From positions 1 through 11,080 of the forward strand of contig JAVEEB010000394.1 of the NCBI GenBank assembly GCA_030840665.1: 11,080 bases of DNA, in the 5' to 3' direction. Below, in pieces: positions 6,466 through 11,080 of this stretch. The notes beneath the pieces were generated by a model. The model worked only from the letters and a program-made list of their open reading frames with translations. It was not told the DNA's origin and searched no databases. The stretch is from Frankiaceae bacterium (GTDB lineage Bacteria > Actinomycetota > Actinomycetes > JAVEEB01). Each line of letters starts with the position of its first letter. Position 1 is the first letter of the stretch. The position numbers and the translations under genes were made by a program.

Positions 6466-7683
6466 GTGGCAACCGGCGGCTCGCTCGGCATCGGCATGGT
6501 CGGCTACGCGTTCATGGGCGCCGCGCACTCCCAGGCATGGCGCACCGCGGGCAGGGTGTTCGACCTGCCGTTGCGACCCGACATGGTCGCCCTGTGCGGC
6601 CGCAACGCGGCAGCGGCCGGAGCGGCGGCCGTGCGGCTCGGCTGGTCAGCGGTGGAGACGGATTGGCGACAGCTGATCGCGCGCGACGACGTCCACCTCA
6701 TCGACATCTGCACTCCGGGTGACAGCCACGCCGAGATCGCGATCGCGGCGCTCGAGGCCGGCAAGCACGTACTCTGCGAGAAGCCGCTCGCCAACACGGT
6801 GGCCGAGGCCGAGGCGATGGTCGCTGCTGCCGAGGTCGCCCGCGGCAAAGGCATCCGCTCGATGGTCGCGTTCAACTTCCGGCGGGTGCCGGCGATCGCC
6901 CTCGCGCGGTCCCTGGTCGCGTCGGGGCGGCTGGGGACGATCCGCCACGTGCGGGCGGTCTACCTCCAGGACTGGATCGTCGACCCGCAATTCCCGCTGG
7001 TGTGGCGCTTGCAGAAGGACAAGGCGGGCTCCGGCGCCGTCGGCGACATCGGCGCCCACATCGTGGACGCGGCGCAGTTCATCCTTGGCGACGTGCTGAC
7101 CGGCGTGTCGGCGCTCACGGAGACGTTCATCAAGGAGCGGCCGTTGCCCGTGGCGGAGGGCGGTCCGGAAGGCGTTGCCGGTGATGCCGGCCGTGCGGGC
7201 GACGCCGGCCGTACCGCTGGCGTGGGGCCCGTGACGGTCGATGACGCGGCGCTGTTCTTCGGGCGGTTCGCCGGGGGAGCCCTTGCGTCCTTCGAGGCGA
7301 CGCGTTTCGCGGCCGGCCGCAAGAACTCGCTGCGGATCGAGGTGAATGGGTCAGCTGGGAGTCTCTCGTTCGACATGGAGTCGATGAACGAGCTTTGGTT
7401 TTTCGACAACACCGAGGACGCGCACATGGCCGGCTTCCGGCGCATTCTCGTCACCGAACCCACCCACCCGTACATGGACGCGTGGTGGCCGCCCGGGCAC
7501 ATCATCGGTTACGAACACACGTTCACGCACGAGGTGCGGGATCTGTTGTTCGCGATCGCGGATGGCACGGACCCGGCACCGTCCTTTGCCGACGGGCTCC
7601 AAGTGCAGCGCGTGCTGGCCGCGGTCGAGTCGAGCGCGGCCAACGAATCCACCTGGCAAGCCATCGCCGCCGCGCCGTCCTGA
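6466..7683 (+). CDS. Gfo/Idh/MocA-family NAD(P)-dependent oxidoreductase
   Basis: Predicted sugar- or cyclitol-type dehydrogenase/reductase (405 residues), cytosolic; substrate unknown. Seen: an N-terminal Rossmann fold with the dinucleotide-binding stretch GIGMVGYAFMG (9-18), the STPGDSH-like ICTPGDSHAE (81-90), the family's catalytic-lysine motif EKP (105-107), and GDIGAHIVD (193-201), whose Asp/His occupy the usual catalytic positions, then the C-terminal alpha/beta domain. GTG 6466 is chosen: the frame is open from 6391, but that stretch lies inside the small membrane gene, and a start at ATG 6496 would cut the Rossmann motif. Only a poor ribosome site precedes GTG, so coupling to the upstream stop two bases away is likely. 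Residues about 228-256 form a Gly/Ala-rich loop containing a 6-residue tandem duplication (GDAGRA, GDAGRT). Inositol 2-dehydrogenase or a related activity is possible but not shown. Confidence 0.92.
   Translation: MATGGSLGIGMVGYAFMGAAHSQAWRTAGRVFDLPLRPDMVALCGRNAAAAGAAAVRLGWSAVETDWRQLIARDDVHLIDICTPGDSHAEIAIAALEAGKHVLCEKPLANTVAEAEAMVAAAEVARGKGIRSMVAFNFRRVPAIALARSLVASGRLGTIRHVRAVYLQDWIVDPQFPLVWRLQKDKAGSGAVGDIGAHIVDAAQFILGDVLTGVSALTETFIKERPLPVAEGGPEGVAGDAGRAGDAGRTAGVGPVTVDDAALFFGRFAGGALASFEATRFAAGRKNSLRIEVNGSAGSLSFDMESMNELWFFDNTEDAHMAGFRRILVTEPTHPYMDAWWPPGHIIGYEHTFTHEVRDLLFAIADGTDPAPSFADGLQVQRVLAAVESSAANESTWQAIAAAPS
7180..7215 (+). repeat. 18-bp tandem duplication inside the oxidoreductase gene
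   Basis: Two adjacent 18-base units (7180-7197 and 7198-7215) match at 14 of 18 bases by my reading and are in frame, encoding GDAGRA then GDAGRT. They lie in a Gly/Ala-rich insertion between the central beta sheet strands, where length change should be tolerated. Confidence 0.7.
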
Positions 7684-7719
7684 CTCCGGCCCCGCCGTGC
7701 CGCGCCGTCCTGACTCCGG
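7669..7719. repeat. 21-bp direct repeat spanning the oxidoreductase stop codon
   Basis: Bases 7669-7689 and 7699-7719 are identical over 21 bases (period 30). The first copy contains the last codons and the TGA of the oxidoreductase; the second lies in the convergent intergenic gap. It looks like a local duplication of the gene end. The 57-base gap (7684-7740) otherwise shows nothing supportable. Confidence 0.8.
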
Positions 7720-7740
7720 GACTGGCGCGTCTCGTGGCCG

Positions 7741-9411
7741 TTAGGCCTTTTGGATCGCCGCATCGGTGAAGGTGCAGCCGGCGTTCCACAGGAGGTAGCT
7801 GTCGATGCCGTCGTCGTGCGCTGCCTTGATCTGAGCCGTGACCTGCGCCGCGGTGTAGCCGTAAAAGTCCTGCAGCCACGGCACAACCGTCGCGTTCGTG
7901 CCCTTCAGGTCCTTCTGGAAGTCCTTCAGGGATCGCTGCACGATTTCGTACGGGTGCGTGGTCGGGTCGGCGAGCTTGTATTCGCCCGGTCCCCAGTGCG
8001 ACGGGTAGACCATCGGGGCGACGTAGTCGACGTACTTGCCCAGCAGCGGGATGTCCTGGGCGATCTCGGCGGGCCGGGTGGCCGCGATGCCGAACACGGA
8101 AACGCCGATGGAGGTCTTTGTGCCGGCGGCGGCGATGGCCAGACGCGTCTCGTGCACGAACTCCGCAACGTCCACGGCCGGCACCTTCGACACGCCGACG
8201 ATTTTCATCTTGTTCATCTTGCCGTCGGGACGGCGTACGTAGTCGAACAGGATGTCGTCGAAGCCGAGCTTTGCCGCTTCGACGGCGATGTCGTTGTTGT
8301 AGTCGCGTACCAGTTTGTTGGCGAAGTTCGTGAACGCGAACTTCTTCTTCGGGCCCCCGCCGTAGGTGCCGACGAACGGCACGCCGCCCGGCGTTTGGAT
8401 GACGGCGTCCTGATGACCGTGCGACCAAGCCCAAGCGGCCAACGTCGGGTCGCGGAAGCACACGAGCCGGCCGATGACACGGCCGCCCGCCGCATGAATC
8501 TCGTCGATCGCCTTCCGCGCGTCATAGATCTTCTTCGCGGCACCCGTCTGCTGCACCAAGGGCACGTGCGAGGCGTAGCTGACGTAGCCGTCCTCGTCCT
8601 TGATGTCGAGTTCGATCGCCGTGAGACGACCGGCCTTGAGGAGTTTCATGACGGGATCGTGCAGCGGCTTGTAGGCCCACGCCGACGCCGTCATGTGCAC
8701 GGCGCGCGTGACAGGCAACGCGGAGATGACGCTGACATTGACGTCGGTCACGTTGCCGGCGTTGTCCTTGGCTTCGACGATGAAGGCGGCGGGAGCTTTG
8801 GCGAAATTCATGACGAAGGCGCCGGTGGCTGTCGCCGTCGCGGTCTGATCTGCCGCCGTGACCATCTGTCCGGGATCGCTCGTGCCCGTCAGCCTCACTG
8901 CCGTCTGGCCGGCCGCGAGGGCCTTGAGCGGCGCGACCATAAGCTTGGGGGCGGTCGTGTCCACCGTGAACGACCGCTCGATCTTGCCGCCCGGCAGGCC
9001 GGCACCCGCGATCACCAACGCGTGCCTGCCGTCCGCCAGGGGCGTCGCCGGCTTCCACGTCAATGTCGTCCCCGACGTCACGGCCGGCACGGTTGCGCCG
9101 TCGATGCTGATGGTGGCGCCCTCTGCCGCAGGCCCGTCGAGCGTGACGACCACGGTGGCCAGCGAGGCCTTGTTGATGATCGCCCCGTCGGCGGGCGCGG
9201 TCACGTCCGTACTCGCGGGAGCGCTCGATCCGGGCGGCGTCGATCCGGTTGATGTCGGGGAGCCGGGGGAGGTGTTCGCGGCGGGTGTCGCGGCGCCCGT
9301 GGAGCCCCTTGTGACGAGATAGGTGACGACCATCGCGATCACGGCCGCGGCGGCGATGATGCCGACCCAGAGGCCTGTGCGGGGGCGCCGGGGCATGGCG
9401 GTGTCGAACAC
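7741..9411 (-). CDS. Membrane-anchored putative glycoside hydrolase (DUF4015/PF13200 type) with two Ig-like repeats
   Basis: Predicted extracellular, membrane-tethered TIM-barrel protein of the DUF4015 putative glycoside hydrolase family, likely acting on cell-wall or capsule polysaccharide; no substrate is established. Seen, numbering from GTG 9411 (556 residues): signal-anchor segment about 13-34, a Pro/Ser/Thr/Gly linker about 37-68, two Ig-like beta repeats (about 71-152 and 153-232, the second with VEAKDNAGNVTD), then the barrel (about 235-556) with LDIKDEDG (268-275), GRLVCFRD, FDYVRRPDG (389-397), APMVYPSHW (465-473), PWLQDF and SYLLWNAG. Acids in LDIKDEDG and FDYVRRPDG are candidates for catalysis. 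The frame is open to GTG 9462, but GAGGAG at 9418-9423 is spaced six bases from GTG 9411, which is preferred; ATG 9396 is a further alternative. It is divergent from the deacetylase and convergent with the oxidoreductase. Confidence 0.88.
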   Translation of the reverse strand: MFDTAMPRRPRTGLWVGIIAAAAVIAMVVTYLVTRGSTGAATPAANTSPGSPTSTGSTPPGSSAPASTDVTAPADGAIINKASLATVVVTLDGPAAEGATISIDGATVPAVTSGTTLTWKPATPLADGRHALVIAGAGLPGGKIERSFTVDTTAPKLMVAPLKALAAGQTAVRLTGTSDPGQMVTAADQTATATATGAFVMNFAKAPAAFIVEAKDNAGNVTDVNVSVISALPVTRAVHMTASAWAYKPLHDPVMKLLKAGRLTAIELDIKDEDGYVSYASHVPLVQQTGAAKKIYDARKAIDEIHAAGGRVIGRLVCFRDPTLAAWAWSHGHQDAVIQTPGGVPFVGTYGGGPKKKFAFTNFANKLVRDYNNDIAVEAAKLGFDDILFDYVRRPDGKMNKMKIVGVSKVPAVDVAEFVHETRLAIAAAGTKTSIGVSVFGIAATRPAEIAQDIPLLGKYVDYVAPMVYPSHWGPGEYKLADPTTHPYEIVQRSLKDFQKDLKGTNATVVPWLQDFYGYTAAQVTAQIKAAHDDGIDSYLLWNAGCTFTDAAIQKA

Positions 9412-9417
9412 GAACTG

Positions 9418-9423
9418 CTCCTC
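9418..9423 (-). promoter_or_regulatory. Ribosome binding site deciding the glycoside hydrolase start
   Basis: On the - strand this reads GAGGAG, a near-perfect Shine-Dalgarno core, followed by six bases and then GTG (9411-9409). The longer start at 9462 has no such site and would place coding sequence across the palindrome at 9455-9470. Confidence 0.65.
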
Positions 9424-9454
9424 GGGTAATTCTGGGTGCGTGCAACCTGTGAGT

Positions 9455-9470
9455 GTTGACACGCGTCAAC
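9455..9470. promoter_or_regulatory. 16-bp interrupted palindrome between divergent surface-enzyme genes (candidate operator)
   Basis: GTTGAC-ACGC-GTCAAC: perfect 6-base arms around a 4-base centre, in the 178-base gap between the divergent starts. Each arm also carries a -35-like hexamer: TTGACA on the + strand (9456-9461, consensus) and TTGACG on the - strand (9469-9464). No convincing -10 box follows at 16-19 bases on either strand, so a repressor/activator site is the preferred reading. Confidence 0.45.
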
Positions 9471-9530
9471 GCAGGAGACGGTTCCGCCTTCATCCTGGCG
9501 TTGCGACTGACTCAGGCTGATGCCGGGTCG

Positions 9531-9559
9531 TACTCTGTCACAAATTCGGGCGCTGTCAC
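9531..9559 (+). promoter_or_regulatory. Possible -10 box and 7-bp direct repeats upstream of the deacetylase
   Basis: TACTCT (9531-9536) fits the TANNNT -10 pattern, 54 bases before the ATG at 9590; no good -35 box sits at the right distance. CTGTCAC occurs twice, at 9535-9541 and 9553-9559 (18-base period, under two helical turns), overlapping and following the putative -10, as expected for a regulator binding on one face of the DNA. The remaining gap sequence shows nothing else. Confidence 0.3.
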
Positions 9560-9570
9560 CCAAACCACGC

Positions 9571-9578
9571 AAAAGGAG
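9571..9578 (+). promoter_or_regulatory. Ribosome binding site of the deacetylase
   Basis: AAAAGGAG lies eleven bases before the ATG at 9590. It supports that start, which also places the lipoprotein signal at the N-terminus. Confidence 0.65.
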
Positions 9579-9589
9579 CACTACCGGAT

Positions 9590-10738
9590 ATGCCTGCTCG
9601 TCGCCTGCTCGTCGTCCTCGCTGCCGCCGCAGTAGCAACGGCATCCTGCACGACAACCGGCGGCGGAAGTCTGCCCGGTCCCACCGGTCCCCTCGCGACC
9701 TCGACGACCTCGACGACCTCGACGACGGGTCCGCAGTCACCGGCGTCCTCTGCAACCGGCGGCACCCAGCCCTCCGGCACCGCGACGAGCATCGCGGTCT
9801 CGCCTTCCCCGTCGACCTCGGCGGGGACCGTCGCCGGCAATACGAAGACCATCGCCAGGACGGTGCACGCGGACGAACTCGGCGTCGTGCCGGTCCTGAT
9901 GTACCACCAGCTGGTCGCCACCCCTGGCAAAGACCGCTACAACGAGACGCCTGCGGCCTTCCTGGCCGAGCTCACCCGCCTCGAAAGGGACGGCTACGTG
10001 CCGATCACGGCCGCCCAGTTCGCGGCCGGCGCCATCGACGTGCCGGCCGGCAAGCACCCTGTGGTGCTGACGTTCGACGACGCGACCACCAGCCAGTTCC
10101 AGTTGGGTGCGGACGACCACCCGGTGCCCGACTGCGCCGTCGGCATCATGCAGGCCTTCGCGGAGACCCATCCGGACTTCCCGGCCCGCGCGACGTTCTT
10201 CGTCAACAAGGGCGCGTTCGCCAAAACGCCGAATCCGCTGCAGTGGCTGACCGACAACGGTTTCGAGGTGGCGGTCCACACGGTGAGCCACGCGAATCTC
10301 GGCACGTTGACGGATGCCAAGGTGCAGAAGGAGATCGGCGACAACTTCCAGACCATCCTCGCGGCCACCGGGAAAGCGCCGACGACGTTCGCGCTGCCGT
10401 ACGGCGTGCACGCAAAGAACCGCGTACTGGAGCTCCGCGGCACGACCGGCGGCAAGTCGTACTCGATTTCCGGCGTCTTCCTCGTCGGGTCGGACCCATC
10501 GAAGTCACCGTTCCGCAAGGGCTTCGACGTCGCGAACATTCACCGCATCCGGTCACAGTCGACGCCCGGGGGACCGAACGACCAGCCGTACGAGAGCGCG
10601 GCCGAACTCACCGTTCTCGAACAGCACCCTGAGCGGCTCTACACGTCGGACGGCGACCCGAAGGTCGTGTCGTACCCCAAGAGCCGTGCGAAGGACGTCG
10701 GCACCCTCCCCGCCGGCCTCGTCCGCAACGCGTACTAA
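9590..10738 (+). CDS. Polysaccharide deacetylase lipoprotein (carbohydrate esterase family 4)
   Basis: Predicted exported, lipid-anchored metal-dependent deacetylase of cell-wall or surface glycan N-acetyl groups (382 residues). Seen: signal peptide MPARRLLVVL... ending in a lipobox-like TASC, with C20 as the acylation site; a Ser/Thr/Pro/Gly-rich linker (about 21-90); and a NodB-type domain (about 98-300) opening with PVLMYHQL (101-108), motif 1 TFDD (161-164, D163 catalytic base and D164 metal ligand), and motif 2 HTVSH (230-234, metal-binding H230 and H234). The motif 3 position reads FALPYG (267-272), lacking the usual Arg of RxPY. The gap between motifs 1 and 2 (about 67 residues) exceeds the usual ~50 through a QFQLGADDHPVPDCAVGI segment. 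About 80 further residues follow the domain. The gene is divergent from the glycoside hydrolase, which suggests a shared glycan target; its stop overlaps that of the convergent methyltransferase. Confidence 0.92.
   Translation: MPARRLLVVLAAAAVATASCTTTGGGSLPGPTGPLATSTTSTTSTTGPQSPASSATGGTQPSGTATSIAVSPSPSTSAGTVAGNTKTIARTVHADELGVVPVLMYHQLVATPGKDRYNETPAAFLAELTRLERDGYVPITAAQFAAGAIDVPAGKHPVVLTFDDATTSQFQLGADDHPVPDCAVGIMQAFAETHPDFPARATFFVNKGAFAKTPNPLQWLTDNGFEVAVHTVSHANLGTLTDAKVQKEIGDNFQTILAATGKAPTTFALPYGVHAKNRVLELRGTTGGKSYSISGVFLVGSDPSKSPFRKGFDVANIHRIRSQSTPGGPNDQPYESAAELTVLEQHPERLYTSDGDPKVVSYPKSRAKDVGTLPAGLVRNAY
9697..9726 (+). repeat. 9-bp tandem repeat in the deacetylase linker
   Basis: Three exact copies of GACCTCGAC (9697-9705, 9706-9714, 9715-9723) plus a partial GAC. 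They encode part of the STTSTTSTT stretch of the lipoprotein linker. A unit of nine bases keeps the frame, so copy-number change would only alter linker length. Confidence 0.85.
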
Positions 10739-11080
10739 CCCTTACTGCACACGAGAATCAGCGTGCCCGGAACCAGGGCGCCCCGCTCCGGTGACCACTG
10801 ACCCCACACGCCGTCGTGGCCGTCCGGCCACTCGGGCTCGACGACGTCCAGCAGCTTGAGGCCGGCGGTCACCGCTTCGCGCACACGGTCGCCCACCGTC
10901 CGGTGATGTTCGGCGTACGACGGGCTCCCCAGCTCGTCGTATTCGATGTACGCACGTCGATCGAAGTACGACATCCGCACGTCCAGGTCCTCCGCGCCCG
11001 GGGTGTCGGGGAAGCACCAGCGGAACGGGTGGGTGACCGAAAATGCAAACCGCCCGCCGGGCCGCAGGACGCGCACGGCC
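10735..11080 (-). CDS. Class I SAM-dependent methyltransferase, C-terminal part (truncated by the window edge)
   Basis: C-terminal 115 or so residues of a class I S-adenosylmethionine-dependent methyltransferase (Methyltransf_11/UbiE-like); substrate unknown. Seen: the stretch RVLRPGGRFAFSVTHPF, the usual LRPGG turn after the Rossmann core, followed by a region with Trp, Tyr and acidic residues (about 20-90 of the visible part) that probably forms the acceptor side, and a last strand GTLILVCSKG ending at the TAG (10737-10735). The N-terminal SAM-binding motifs lie beyond base 11080. A GTG at 11076 could be read as a start, but it would sit inside the core of the fold, so the frame is treated as open at the edge. 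The gene is convergent with the deacetylase; the two stop codons share bases, leaving no room for a terminator between them. Confidence 0.88.
   Translation of the reverse strand, partial: AVRVLRPGGRFAFSVTHPFRWCFPDTPGAEDLDVRMSYFDRRAYIEYDELGSPSYAEHHRTVGDRVREAVTAGLKLLDVVEPEWPDGHDGVWGQWSPERGALVPGTLILVCSKG

Noticed and set aside
7737..7751. GGCC-GTTA-GGCC-TTTT as an intrinsic terminator for the + strand genes
   Set aside because: Only a 4-bp stem and four T; it overlaps the - strand gene end and is too weak to call.
7750..9252. 500-codon open frame on the + strand opposite the glycoside hydrolase
   Set aside because: Arg/Gly-rich composition without domain motifs; a mirror of the real - strand gene.
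9412..9462. N-terminal extension of the glycoside hydrolase from GTG 9462
   Set aside because: No ribosome site before it, it crosses the palindrome, and GTG 9411 has GAGGAG at six-base spacing.
9463..9589. Riboswitch (c-di-AMP ydaO type) upstream of the wall-active lipoprotein gene
   Set aside because: The class occurs before some actinobacterial wall-hydrolase genes, but I see none of its conserved core, and the region is short.

Overview
This window looks like chromosomal DNA of a high-GC actinobacterium. Codon third positions are almost all G or C, GTG starts are common, and the order ANTAR response regulator (PdtaR-like), then polA, recalls the pdtaR (Rv1626) to polA (Rv1629) neighbourhood of Mycobacterium tuberculosis. 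The genus cannot be fixed from the sequence. I see no rRNA, tRNA, CRISPR array, insertion sequence, integrase or phage gene. No stretch over 300 bases lacks a gene; the longest gap is about 180 bases.

Left part (1-6463, all + strand): a membrane-bound GAF-GGDEF-EAL protein for cyclic-di-GMP turnover, probably cut at its N-terminus by the window edge; a PdtaR-type ANTAR response regulator; a GNAT acetyltransferase; DNA polymerase I (polA, real start GTG 3542); and a small tail-anchored membrane protein. Spacing is short (30, 46 and 30 bases between the last four genes), so some co-transcription is likely, although polA has its own promoter-like or leaderless-start signal.

Middle (6466-7683, + strand): a Gfo/Idh/MocA-family NAD(P)-dependent oxidoreductase. 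It starts two bases after the small membrane protein ends and is probably translationally coupled to it. It carries an in-frame 6-residue tandem duplication, and a 21-bp direct repeat spans its stop codon.

Right part (7741-11080): a divergent pair of cell-surface carbohydrate-active genes. On the - strand is a membrane-anchored DUF4015-type putative glycoside hydrolase with two Ig-like repeats. On the + strand is a lipoprotein polysaccharide deacetylase (carbohydrate esterase family 4). Their shared intergenic region holds a 16-bp interrupted palindrome and a 7-bp direct repeat, which suggests joint control. The deacetylase stop codon overlaps the stop codon of a convergent class I SAM methyltransferase that runs off the right edge.

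I did not find a clearly new system. The most useful points are corrected starts (polA, the glycoside hydrolase, the oxidoreductase), the Tyr-type O-helix and degenerate proofreading domain of PolA, a local codon-use shift at the polA 3' end, the divergent surface-polysaccharide pair with its candidate operator, and a deacetylase with an altered motif 3.
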